Shown here piece by piece: positions 1 through 39,609 of a stretch of DNA of 64,000 nt. The translations under genes were made by a program, and so were the position numbers. Position 1 is the stretch's first letter, and every line of letters starts with the position of its first letter. Under the pieces are notes generated by a model, which was given only the letters and a program-made list of their open reading frames with translations, was not told the DNA's origin and did not search any database. The stretch comes from Paroedura picta (Eukaryota; Chordata; Lepidosauria; Squamata; Gekkonidae): NCBI RefSeq assembly GCF_049243985.1, contig NC_135375.1, positions 57,370,674-57,434,673 of the forward strand, in the 5' to 3' direction.

Positions 1-1395
1 ATAGCAAATGGTGATCAAGGTGGACAGGGGAACAGCACTGTGCACACTGGTCTGTTGTATAAGTCAACCAGCTGTGCCTTGAGTCCACTATAAGAAGATA
101 AATAAGCATGTATTCTGTTTTATGACTTGTTGATTTCTACAAGAATTATCAGAGTTTTCAATAAAACTAACTGTTTTCCTTATGTGGTTATTGCCTCTGA
201 ATTCTTTAGTGGAAAAGAACCTTTTACTTTCTTGCAAATGTAAATAGTTAAGGTATAATCTAACTATGCTACGACATCATGATTACGTTCATAATCTGTG
301 GATCCAATTAAAAAACAAAATCTGAGATTGGAATCAGCCAATCCCTGTGGTATAAGAAACACACCTACTTGTTACATGCCAGAGATACAGTATTTCATTA
401 TCAGTATTTATTAGATTTCTTACCCACCACTCTCAAGAACATCTCGTGGAGGGTTACTAAGAAAAAGTAAAAACCCACATCAATTCAAACCTTAAAACAT
501 TAAGATGACATACTCAGTTCAAGCAAGCATTTCTCTTCAACCACAAATAGTTAGGAGGAAATAGAAGAAAACCAAAGACGGCCAATCATGATATTATCAA
601 ATGAGATTACTCTTCCTTGCTTAGTTACTTGGTTGCAAAAACACAGAAGAGCTTTGTAGGTATTTTTCTTAATACAAACCGCAGTTACACAAGTGTTAAC
701 CGTTCCAGAATGGCTGCTGAAGGGGATATAAAGGGGAACATTATTTTCAGCCTCTATTTTCCTTCAAGGTCATACTAGAGTAAGGCAATACAAATGAATT
801 ATTGATCATCTTTGTAATTTAGCACTCAGGATTCACTGATGTTCTGTATGCCATGGTAATTAAGTATATGCTACAGCAGAAACAACAGCTGTATTAAACT
901 GTAAGCAGCTTTTCCCCCCTCAACACATAATACAGTAGCAGCTCGAGGACATATTTTATAACCAAACACTGATCCTCAGGGAACAATAATCAACTAGCAG
1001 CTACTGCAGTTTGTAATCTGTTCAATGGCCTCTGATAATTAAACCAGAAATTAAGGAACATCAACTTGTTTGCAGTACCTTTAAGCTCATCTTGGTTTTA
1101 TCAGTTCCTCGTAAATACCGTTTGTCTACAATGTTTATCTGTAGCACTGGAATCCATGACACGAATGTTTGTAGGAGGCCATGGGCACAGGTTTAAAAAT
1201 GGTGCTGCCCCCTTACCATGCTTTTGAAGGCCACTTAGTAGTTCTGAAACATATACACATTTGAAAAGGAAGTTAATCCGGTTTATTAGACATGGTAACT
1301 AGCCCTTTCATCTTGAGCAGCTTATCACTTGGAACTGCCTGTGGCCAATGCAGAGATGAAGGTAGCAGGAAGCTCCTGGGGTTCCATTTGAAGAA
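1..1395. other. Intergenic, left edge
   Basis: AT-rich unique-looking sequence. AATAAA on the plus strand at 160-165 could end a convergent gene; in mammals GRAMD2B converges on ALDH7A1 here. No exon is visible, so this is only a suggestion. Confidence 0.3.
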
Positions 1396-1665
1396 GAACA
1401 AGAGTTGGTTCTTATACTCCGCTTTTCTCTACCCAAAGGAGTCTCAAAGCAGCTTACAATCGCCTTCCTTTTCCTCTCCCTACAAGAGACACCCGGTGAG
1501 GCTGAGAGAGCCCTGATATTATTGCTCGGTCAGAACAACTCTATCAGTGCTATGGCAAGCCCAAAGTCACCCAGCTGGTTGCACGTGGGGGAGCAGGGAA
1601 TCAAACCTGGCTCACCAGATTAGAAGTCCGCACTCCTAACCACTAGCTGCACTCCTAACCTAACA
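1396..1665 (-). repeat. MIR-like SINE (tRNA head, L2-type tail), near full length
   Basis: Minus strand: tRNA-like head with GCTAGTGGTTAGG (box A-like) and GTTTGATTCCC (box B-like), a core with CAGCTGGGTGACTTTGGGC, and an L2-type tail TAAGCTGCTTTGAGACTCC, then TATAAGAACCAACTC. Confidence 0.75.
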
Positions 1666-2739
1666 CCAAGCTGAATGCTGCCATGCATTCAAATACAGGC
1701 AAGAAGCAAAGAGCAAGCAACAGGCAGCTTTAGGTACATGTCAAGGAACTCAAGAATCACATCTACCGTATAAGGGTTTTTTCCACAGACACAAATTGAT
1801 TGTAATATCATGCTCGTGTTTATATATGTAAAAGCGCCCAAAAAGGTCCAACAAACAAAATAAAGAGAATCAAGGAGAAGGGAAAGCAATATATTTATAC
1901 AATATATGCATAAGAAGATTTTCTGTGATATCTGAATATTGTAGCCATTTAATACTACAGCCACCTGGGAATTTCCTGGTGAGCCAATGGCTTGCCCCTT
2001 GAGCCAGCCTGGGCAAGGTTACTCCTGGGAATTACCTGGCCCAGGGGGGCTGCCCTCAAGCAGTGTGAGTTGGCAAAAGTGTGCAGATGGCAATCCCCAG
2101 TCCCAGCAGAGCTGGGCAAGGCACCCAGTCAGGCAAGGTGTAGTGCTGGCTGGCTCCTTCTCCCTCCCCCCTATGTAGCAGCAGGCTGCTTTTTCCTCCC
2201 AGTCCAAACCTGGTCTTGAAACACATGACATAGAAATGACAATGTTATGTACCATTGAAAGAACACTGCTACAGACTACAACATAATCTTTTATCCAAAA
2301 AATGTAAAAATAACAGTTCAGCACAAGAGCATTAAACTGGAATTTCTAAGAAATGTAATTTTATTGGTTTAAGTTTAAATCAAGCTCACAGATCTCTCTT
2401 GTGATAGGTGCAAAGTCTGCATACCAAGAAGACTGGTAACATCACTATTATGGCTGTGAGGGGTCACTTTTCTTATCCTGTATGTAATTTAGTTTTGAAT
2501 GGACATATAATTGATCCATTACAACCATTTCATGTCCTTTTAGCTCAATTGTTGATACAGGGCTCAATCCAAAGGTTATTTTCTGCCAGTGGAAAGTAAG
2601 CTATTTTCTATTGCAACCACCCCTTACTTCAACCCTCCAAACCATTCCAGTAATAAATCTTCATGAAGCTCAGCGGCAGGGAGAATTATCAAAAATCACC
2701 TCCCACCTTTCATTACAGTCATTATCTTTGTAGAAAATA
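1666..2739. other. Intergenic, nothing recognised
   Basis: Mixed-composition sequence with a GC-richer patch at 1980-2215. Short frames only, no family resemblance. Confidence 0.5.
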
Positions 2740-2935
2740 ATATTTTCTATTATTATTATTTATTATTATATTTATATACCTCCCTCCCCAAGGGCTCAGG
2801 ATTGTTTACAGAAAACAGGAAAGGATACAATTAACATATAGTAACAGGTAACAGTAACAGTAATAACATTATAAGAATAATAACTTAACAAGATCACAAT
2901 AATAACATTATAAAATAGAAATTGTGAGACCCTCA
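2740..2935 (-). repeat. L2 LINE 3' end fragment
   Basis: A TTATTATTTATTATTATATT tract next to ATACCTCCCTCCCCAAGGGC, the reverse of the L2 3' end, followed by repeated ATTATAAGAATAATAAC sequence. Confidence 0.5.
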
Positions 2936-3264
2936 GCTCAATTTTGAATCTAACTCAGTTTTATTCAATCAATCGTTCTTTAAACATATGTGTATAACTG
3001 GCACGCATGCCGGGTATCCAGCACCTTATACGAAAGGATAACATCCCATGCTACCAGTTTTGTTATTTCAAGCTCATGACAATGTGCACCTGAATAAATG
3101 TGTTTGAGGTGTCACAAAATGTCTGGGTTCTACTGCAACAAGACTAACAAGGCCACTGAACTGAACTACAGATATGGTAGGTGAGACATTGGGAGGATTC
3201 TGCTAGCAGCAGCCGCATACCATTTAGCATTGTTTTCTCCTCTGCTTGCAGCTACTTAAGCCTA

Positions 3265-3585
3265 CAGGTCATAGAATAGAATCATAGAATAAAAGAGTTG
3301 GAAGGGACCATGAGTCATCTATAGTCCAACCCCCTGCACTATGCAGGACACTCACAACCTTATTGCTCATCTACTGTAACCTGCCACCCCTTTGCCTTCA
3401 CAGAATCAGCCTCTCCGTCAGATGGCTATCTAGCCTCTGTTTTAAAATTTCCAAAGATGGAGAACCCACCACCTCCTGAGGAAGCCTGTTCCACTAAGAA
3501 ACCACTCTGTCAGGAACTTCTTCCGGATGTTTAGATGGAATTTCTTTTGAATTAATTTCATCCCATTCATTCTGGTCCATCTCTC
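3265..3585 (-). repeat. CR1 LINE 3' end
   Basis: Starts with the reversed CR1 tail (ATAGAATCATAGAATAAAAG, TTGGAAGGGACC) and runs into C-terminal coding text (CTGAGGAAGCCTGTTCCACT, CTTCTTCCGGATGTTTAGA) near identical to 40690-40966 in reverse. Confidence 0.85.
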
Positions 3586-3589
3586 TGGT

Positions 3590-4428
3590 GCCTAGCTATG
3601 CACATTGGAGAGCAGTAGCCAAAAGACTATTGGCTTGTAGCCTTGTGCCTACATTAGCCAGCTCAGTGAATATGGACATGTGCATGATGATCTTGTTTTA
3701 TTTAAAATGTATAATGTAAATAACTTGTTTTACATTTTGAAGATTTCTTTGAATTTATTGGTGTGAGCAGAAAAGAAATATCCCAATATAAATCTACTTA
3801 TGGGACTGTAGCCCCAAGAGACTGTAGTAATGGGCTTTGATACTTCCAAGACCAACTCTCTCACAAGCATTATCAGGCTTGCGATGATTATTCATGTACA
3901 TTGGTGTGTCAGAAACAGATGCTGCCCTCAGAAGAGTTTCATTCCTGGAAAAACCAAGTTACCAGCATGTCACAGAACCACACTTTCACACAGGGCTGCC
4001 TCACAGAAGTTGCTCACGAAACTTCAGATCTTGCTTTGAGAACAGAGAGCCCCGCACTCATTCGTGCACCACAGCGGGCTCTCTCAGCTGGCTGCCTGAA
4101 TGTTCCAGGCCAAGAATCAGAAAAGAAAGATAACAGCCGGCTCAGCAACAAACACAAAAAAGCCATACACAGGGAGGGGAGACAAGAAGAGAACAAAATA
4201 AAAGAATGGGCTACTAGGAGCTACCCCCCCTCTCCCAGTCACACAAATCAACTCCAAAGGAACAAAATCGGTTTTCTTGGTATGCTGCTCTGCCACAGTA
4301 CAGTTTTTGAAACATTCTGATCCACTGGGAAAAAAATACAAGACAATATGACTGTATGTGTCATTCCACCTTCCTTTCCAAATCCACACCCAAGCTTTAT
4401 CTTGAGGCTGCATCTATTCTGCAATCAC
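3590..4428. other. Intergenic, nothing recognised
   Basis: Overlapping short frames on both strands near 3900-4400 show no homology that I recognise. Confidence 0.45.
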
Positions 4429-4439
4429 ACTGTATGTAT

Positions 4440-4732
4440 TTTAAAATCAGAGTCCAGTAGCACCTTTAAGACCAACAAAGATTTAGTCAAGGCGTGAGCT
4501 TTCAAATGCAAGCACCCTTCCTCAGACTAAGAACGCCCCAAGAGAGAACCTGTGTGCATCACCATGGAGATGGAGACACACACAGCTTCTCTCTTGGGGA
4601 GTTCAGTCTGAGGAAGAGTGCTTGCATTCGAAAGCTCACGCCTTGACTAAATCTTTGTTGGTCTTAAAGGTGCTACTGGACTCTGATTTTGTTGTGCTAC
4701 TTCAGACCAACATGGCTACCCATTTGAATTTA
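4440..4732. repeat. Palindromic dispersed repeat with direct-repeat flanks
   Basis: Two long inverted arms (about 4443-4530 and 4598-4690), for example CCAGTAGCACCTTTAAGACC against GGTCTTAAAGGTGCTACTGG. Exact 11-bp direct repeats ACTGTATGTAT flank it (4429-4439, 4733-4743). Three diverged relatives are in the window. I do not know the family name. Confidence 0.75.
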
Positions 4733-5109
4733 ACTGTATGTATATAATAACACTCCAAGAAGAGCTCAGAATTCTGCATTCTACACATCTCAGCTTCGAT
4801 TAACTCCCCTCCTCATCCTTTAAAGACTGTGAAGGTAATGCCTGATAAAACACTCAATGTTTGTGTGAAGTGTTCATGTGACAGCACAAGAGTAGGACTT
4901 CCCAAGATCAGAAGTCACAGTGCTGCACATTGTTCCTTGTCTGCAGGCCATGACTAACCTCCCAAAACTTATTAACACAGGTTTTTATAAACATTAAAAC
5001 TAGCCCTTTGGAGTATTATGCAGCATTGCCTAACGTCCTGCACTTTGTAGTCTACTCTTGGATGAAAAACAGCAACCACTTCACAATATTCTTGAACACC
5101 AAGGGAAAC

Positions 5110-5146
5110 GACACACACACACACAACAACAACAACAACAACAACC
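5110..5146. repeat. (AC)n then (AAC)n microsatellite
   Basis: About 15 bp of AC followed by about 23 bp of AAC repeats, just downstream of the ALDH7A1 3' UTR. Confidence 0.85.
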
Positions 5147-5381
5147 CACAGATTGTTTCATATAAGTCTTAAAGGAGAGTTCTTTTTTGGATACATCACA
5201 GAGGTTGAGGAAAAGTGTTTCATCCCAAGCAATACACCTTTCCTAGCTATGCAAAAGCCAGAAAGTGTTTCCTAACTAATCCCAAAGGTATGATGAAATG
5301 GAAATTATATTTTGATTTCAGAAAATATGAGGTTAATAAAAGAAATAACTGGAGACATCATAATAGTCAGAGGTTAAAAAA

Positions 5382-5756
5382 TTTATTTTTAAGTTTTATA
5401 AATCCACATTTTCAGATGCACAGGACATTTAAGTTTATTTCCAATGCAAATACAAAAAACTTATTTTGATTTTGCAGGTCACAACCTAAGTGTCAAATAA
5501 ACATGGGAAAATATTCCCACCCATTCCTCTCCCTGGCCATCAGATGAAGCCCTGAAAACAGATGCAGAGTCCTGCACACAATACTGAAACTACTGCACTG
5601 TTTAAAATAATCACCTTTTTTGGATGTGAAAACAACAACCACTACTATATACCTTGGTGCTAGATGCTTTCATGTAGCAATCTCACCAGACTCAAATCAA
5701 CAGATTCTGGGTTCTTAAATGCCAAGTTCAGCCAAGGTGGAGCGTCCAGAAAGTGG
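5382..5756 (-). other. ALDH7A1: ALDH7A1 3' UTR with two candidate poly(A) signals
   Basis: AATAAA occurs on the minus strand at 5439-5434 and 5387-5382, about 320 and 370 nt after the stop codon. Either could end the transcript. The sequence alone does not rule out a longer UTR. Confidence 0.4.
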
Positions 5757-33923
<28,167 letters not shown>

Positions 33924-34146
33924 CGCGCACCGGAGCCGTAAAGCTCTCCGCGCCCCGAAAGGGCTGCGAAAGAGAGTCTCGCCCTCAAACTCGAGCAGCC
34001 GATTGGCGAATGCTCAGCTCGACCCACCAGCAGCTCCTCCAACCACCGCCCCCATAGAAGAGACGCGCAACAGTAGTCTGTCCTCGTCGTTAATGAATTA
34101 AAGGAGCAGGCCGGGGGGGGGGGGGGTCGCTTTCGGGTCCACGTGA
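33924..34146 (-). promoter_or_regulatory. ALDH7A1: ALDH7A1 promoter region, CpG-rich
   Basis: A CpG-rich stretch covers exon 1 and about 200 bp upstream. It includes a CCAAT box on the minus strand at 34006-34002, roughly 80 bp before the ATG, and an E-box CACGTG near 34140. There is no TATA box at a suitable distance, which fits a housekeeping CpG-island promoter. The transcription start was not located. Confidence 0.6.
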
Positions 34147-34214
34147 AAATCCAAAGCCTCGTTGCTGCGCTGCTGTCAATGCACGCTGTGAAGTTCTCTG
34201 AGTTGGGGAATCCC

Positions 34215-34330
34215 AGATGCTTCTAGGTGGAATCTGGGAAGGGCAGGGTTTGGGGAGGAGACCTTATCCGGATATAATGCCATGCAATCCACTGTCTCCA
34301 GCTCCCACGGGGAGGTTGGCAACCCTAATA
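34215..34330 (-). repeat. GC-rich dispersed repeat ending in GGCAACCCT
   Basis: CAGGGTTTGGGGAGGAGACC, a TCTCCAGCTCC segment and the end GAGGTTGGCAACCCTAA. A common lizard repeat type as I recall; related text is at 42510-42715 and, more diverged, at 36865-37200. Confidence 0.5.
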
Positions 34331-34349
34331 TGTAGTATTTAGCAAAGCT

Positions 34350-34540
34350 AGATTTAAGCCCAATAGCACCATAGAGACCAACAAGGTTTGCTGGACATGA
34401 GCTTTTGAGAGTCTAAGCTCCTTTCGAGTGTCGGAAGCTTATAACTGAAAATCTTGCAGGTCTCTAAGGTGCTACTGGGCTCAAATCGAGCTCTTCTACT
34501 ACAGACCAACACTGCTAACCTGTGAAAGTCCTAAGCAAAA
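34350..34540. repeat. Palindromic dispersed repeat, diverged copy (intergenic)
   Basis: Arms CCCAATAGCACCATAGAGACC and GGTCTCTAAGGTGCTACTGGG pair with each other; then CTACAGACCAACACTGCTAAC as in 4440-4732. Confidence 0.65.
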
Positions 34541-35009
34541 TCCGTCTGATCATTTTCAATTATAAGTAGTCTTCATATGAGCCATGTACAGTCCTTTTGG
34601 CTTTTTTAACGTGAGAATTCAGAGATGCAAGGGGCCACCTGCCCATCCACCACCAATTCTAATTATTTAATGTATATAACCTGACCTTATTTCTAGAGCT
34701 ATGTTAAAAATGATAAGTGCTCAAATGTAAGCCTGCCAGGAAAGCGTGATTGCTCCCTGAGAGGCTTAATTTCAGATGTGTGGAATCTGCTTGTAGTTAA
34801 CTTGATTAGGTAGAGGTGCTCACTTCTTTATCACTTGTGGTGCAGGATTGACACCTGTCACAAGGCAAAGATGAATCTGGCCTCTGTGGAATGGCTTGGT
34901 CTACATAGCAGCTAGCATCATGAAATATAGACTGAATTTGTTTCAGATCACAGAGAATGCCTGTTTCCCAGTAAAACATTGAAGGGAACAGCAGTTCTGT
35001 TTCTTTATT

Positions 35010-35150
35010 TATATTATACATTTTTATCCTGCCCTTTACCTAATGAGCTCAGAACAGTGAATATTGTACACTTATTCATTTTAGCCTCACAACTACCCTG
35101 TGAGGTGGGTTATGCTGAGAGCAACTGGGAAAGTACCATTACACCAGACC
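35010..35150 (-). repeat. MIR/L2-type tail fragment
   Basis: TTTTTATCCTGCCCTTTACC and CTACCCTGTGAGGTGGGTTA in reverse match the tails of the local SINEs. Diverged. Confidence 0.45.
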
Positions 35151-37439
35151 AGCCCTGTCCTTGCCATCCTATAGTCCTGTGGCAGATTCCAAGAGCAATT
35201 CTAGTCAGAATCCTATTCAAGTGTATTCAGTGGAAATTACTCCCAGTAAAGTATTCTTGGGGCGGCTCTACTATTCTGGAAAATATCAAATTCAGATTTT
35301 ACTATTCTTATTGCGGTACTGATATTCTGTTATAATATTATTTTGAAGCATCTACTAAAAAGTATGAAATTATACATTTTCCATCTTTCTTCTATTTTTC
35401 AATGTTTAATCTATGGCACAGTGCAATATGTTTCCTATATCATATCCCTTAGTCTTTTGAGTCCTTCTCTTGTCTGGTCCCAGTGACCCTTAGACCAAGT
35501 CTTATGCCTAAAAGGTTAATTTAGTCCCATTTGGTTCCTAACATCAAGTAGGTTCCAGCTGGTTGTAAGTTATGCACTTCTGATGCAGCTGGAACTTCAG
35601 CAGCTCAGGTGGTAGATCAGGTAAGAACACAGAGGTCTCTGATTTCACTTAATTAAAAGGCTTTTGTGGCCATAGCTGCTGTGGTCTACTGTTCACTGAC
35701 ACAATGAACCCCCAGAAAAAGAAACAGCCCAGGCATGGGCCTTTGAAATAGACAAGATGCTTCACAGAGATTATGAACTCAGGTGACCCTACCAACACTT
35801 CAGAGAGATCTTGTTCAGGAGTTCTGACTCTGACACCTCTCAAAGAAACAAAGTCAGAGTACTGTACTGCCCTACCTATTTTTTTCCTGCCACATTAAAT
35901 TTTCTCTTACTGTACATACCTGGGACCTACTACTGGTGTGTAAAGGATATGGAACACTTTTAGCATGTTGTTCTTGTTTTATCCAGTGCATTACTAAATC
36001 ATTTTGGAAATGTTATGGAATGATAGCACTGTGTTTTCAGAAGTAATATTATGGGAACATGATATTTCAGGATGACACTTGAAGATTAACCTAATACATA
36101 GACATACAGAGAAGAAATGCAAACAATGGGAGCCATGAAATACAACAGGGCTGTGATACAGCTATGCAAAGATCAAGTTATCCAAGATGAAAACAGTTCC
36201 AAGTACTCAGGAGTAAGTCCCATGTAATTCAAAAAAGCTTATACTCAGGAAAGTGTTCTTAGGATTGCAGCCTTTGGCACAGAATATTGCCTGGACAAAT
36301 TTACTGTTGGGAGGGAAGGACTTTGAGCTGTCTTTTCAGAGGGGGACTATACAGAGTCAGAGAGATAGATCCCTGAGAGGCTCAAGAACCTCAGCAGCCT
36401 TCTGATGCTATCCCTTTGATGTGTAGATAATTCCTTCCTTCCAGCTGACACCTTTTCTCCAACCACTTTTCTCCATTTTGGTACAATGAGGGCAGAACAT
36501 GTTTCGTCCATCTCCATCTATCCTGGTTGGTTAGACTAGATTAGAGTCCTATCTCTATTCTATCCTGTCTAGAACAGAGTTCCTTACAATAAAGGATTCA
36601 TGTTAGTTTTGCAAATATAAAAAGCTCTCTGTGTAACTTTATTTCTCAACAATACACACAGACCAGGTACATTTCACTGTGTTTTGAGTACTGTTTTGAG
36701 TACTCTCCTAACCCAATATTCCTTCACTCTCATCCTAGAAGAAAACATGGGAAAGATAGGTTCCAAAATAAATGTAATAGAAAATGGTTTCCTTCCTACA
36801 AATAGTAGAATAACACCACTATTTGATAATATTCAGAAAAAGGAAATAAAATGTATCAGAAGTAGGGTTGCCGGTCTTCCAACTAAAACAGGGAATTCCC
36901 TCTGAAAAGGAAACCTGGACGTGACACAACAGCTCTCTAGGAATCACTAGAAACTCTGTGGTAAACCCAGTGGGTTTTTTTGAAATTATTCCTTGTATCT
37001 GCAATGGTTTATCATCACTTCCTGGAAAAGCCCATCTCAAGGAATCAGCAAAAACTATATAGGTTTATCATAGAGTTTAAGCAATTCTTAGAAAGTTGTG
37101 ATGCCTCTTCTGGGTTTTTCCAAGGTGTGACATCACTGCAGCATTGACAGCTTCATTCCATGTCCCTGTTCCACCATTCTCCCACTGGTGCCAGTTCAAG
37201 ACTGGTAAACTTAATCTGAAGATACTTTTTTTCAACTGGGTTTGAAGACAATGATTTTTCCCCCCACAACAGATTTCATAGGAGTAGAATCAAATTTGTT
37301 TTGTCTAGCTCAGAATTTTATGCTGGAATTTGCATTTAAATTGTTATCATTAAAAAAAGGTTTTCATGTCAGCAGAACACTATTCTCTCATTGACCTATT
37401 TCAAACATTGCCAGTATTGGCGTCAAGTTCATTCACATA
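35151..37439. other. Divergent intergenic region, repeat-poor part
   Basis: AT-rich. A diverged GC-rich dispersed repeat may lie at 36865-37200. No exon, promoter or RNA gene seen. Confidence 0.5.
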
Positions 37440-38600
37440 TTGCCTAACCTATTAGTTAGGCTCTAGGCAGCCTTGCCCTTGGGCTTGATCCAGAAATTGC
37501 AGCTGATTCAAAATGCAGCTGCTAGGGTCCTCATGGGAACACCTTCAAGGGCCCATATCCAGCCAGTGCTGAGGCAGCCGCATTGGTTGCCAGTCGCTGC
37601 CCGGATCAGGTTCAAGGTTTTGGTTTTAACCTTTAAGGCCCTACCTGGTCTGGGACCCACATATCTAAAGTAGCGATCCTCAACCTGTGGGCTGCGGACC
37701 ACATGTGGTCCTTCGACTAATTGGAGGTGGGCCCCGAAGGACACCTTCTCCCCCCCCACCAGCCCTTTACTTCATCCCCCCCCCCCCCGGCCCTTTACAG
37801 CACACTTCGGGTCTCCCATCACTCCCAGATGGGACTATCTCGTTACAGAGAAACAAGCTCAGGGTTCCCATTGATTTGTCATTGTCAAGAGTTAAAATTT
37901 CCATGAAAATAAAATGTTCCTTATGTTCATTGTTGTGGCGTGTCTGTATCTTATTTTGAAGGGATGTTTAAACATTACCCTAGCGAACAGAGAGCGTTAG
38001 GGCAGTGGTTGAGAGTAGAAGAGTAAACTACCCCCCCCCCACCGGGCCTCAGTAAAAGGCGTTGAGTGGTGAATGGTCCCCGGCGTTGAGTGGTCCCCGG
38101 TGATAAAAAGGTTGGGGACCACTGATCTAAAGGACCACCTGTCACCGTATACCACCCACAGGGCTTTATGCTCTATGGGCACTAATTTGTTGTTCATTCC
38201 TTGCCCCAGAGAAGCATGCATGGCCTTGACCAGGGCCAGGGCCTTTTTGGTCCTGGCCCCTACTTGGTGGAATGAGCACCCGGGGAGCTGTGGGTCCTGC
38301 GGGATTCCGCAGGGCCTGCAAAAGGGAGCTCTTCTACCAGGTCTATGGTTGAGGCCAGCATGGCAAGGAAGATCTATCTAGCCCCCTTCCCAGGATAGAG
38401 TAGTGTGAATGGTGCTTGCGGGTTCCATCAGTACCCCTCTTCCCATCCCCGCTAGGAGATTTTGGGGGGGGATGGATAACTGAAGGTAGTTGGGTTTTTC
38501 CGTGTTTCTTTCTGTTATTGTGTTGGGTGGATTATGTCATGTTTTTATGTCTGGGGGGTTTAATGGAGTTTTCCTGGGATTTTATACAGACAAAATCAAA
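37440..38600 (+). repeat. L2-clade LINE 3' end, split by hAT copy 2
   Basis: Encodes LIQKLQLIQNAAARVL, PVLRQPHWLPVAARIRFKV and FKALPGLGPTYL up to 37662, and resumes after the hAT element at 38133. The 3' part reads GGTGGAATGAGC and GGGCCTGCAAAAGGGAGCTC, as in the L2 copies at 16060 and 39610. Confidence 0.85.
37671..38124. mobile_element. Non-autonomous hAT element, copy 2 (inside an L2 LINE)
   Basis: 454 bp starting TAGCGATCCTCAACC and ending GGTTGGGGACCACTG, with 8-bp duplications ATCTAAAG (37663-37670 and 38125-38132). It splits an L2 reading frame between 'LGPTYLK' and the following codons, so it is younger than that L2 copy. Poly-C tracts lie inside. Confidence 0.9.
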
Positions 38601-39100
38601 ATAATAGTAATAGTAGTGAGGAAAGCAGATTAAAATTGGCCTGGATAGACAGCAAAAGCACATGATTGACAGGGAATGGGAACACATAAGAGAGTGAACA
38701 TGTATTTATTTTTAGGTCCTATAGGACGTCTGGCCATATAGCCATATCAGGACTCAAGCCCGGTAATATCTTAGAAACATACAACATTTTTGAAATATAG
38801 ACTTCATACGTTGTCAAGAGTCAAAATTCCCTTTATCAGATACCCTGAAACCAATGTTCCCTCGAAGCTGTGTGAGCATTAACATGGGAAGCCTTGCTCA
38901 GCAGCAATGTGAGCACTGCCCAGGGCCCATTTTAAGATTACAGCAGTTTGCTCAGGATGTAAGCTGATCAACTCAGTAAGGAAGAAAATAAGAGGAGACA
39001 TTGCCTGAAACTATCATTAGAATTGGTATAGGGCTTAGTCTCTTTATTATGGCTCTATTGGTATTCTAGTGGTGGTGCCAGCTATCCAAGTCCTGTAAGG

Positions 39101-39535
39101 CAGTGGTCCCCAACCTTTATTAGGCTGGGGACCGGCAGGGCATCGGGCCGCGCCCACAGGGACCGCGCGGGCCACGCCCACGAGCCGCGCCCGGCCGCCC
39201 CCGCGGATCGGGCCGCGCCCGGCCGCACCCGCGAATCGGGCCGCGCTCGCGGGCCGCACCCGCGGATCGGGCCGCGCCCGCGAGCCGCGCCCGGCCGCGC
39301 CCGCGAATCAGGCCGCGCCCGGCCGCGCCCGCAGGCCGCACCCGTGGATCGGGCCGCGCGGCCCGGCCCTGATTCCCTCTCCCCGCCCTCCCGCAGTAAG
39401 TAGCTTCCCGGGCCGCAAGCTTGCGGCCTGGGAAGTTTTTTATTGCGGGGGGGGGCGGGGAGAGGGAGCCGCGGCCCGGCACCATGGCCTTTGCGGCCCG
39501 GCGCCGGGCCGCGGCCCGCAGGTTGGGGACCACTG
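39101..39535. mobile_element. Non-autonomous hAT element, copy 3, very GC-rich
   Basis: 435 bp from CAGTGGTCCCCAACC to GGTTGGGGACCACTG, with 8-bp duplications CTGTAAGG (39093-39100 and 39536-39543). The interior is a CpG-dense tandem array of units like CGCGCCCGGCCGC-CCCGCGAATCGGGC (about 39160-39360), unlike the AT-rich flanks. Confidence 0.9.
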
Positions 39536-39609
39536 CTGTAAGGCAAGAGTATCATTGTCTGGATGGGTTGTACATTATTAATGATACAGTAGAGCAGTTT
39601 TAACAGTAA

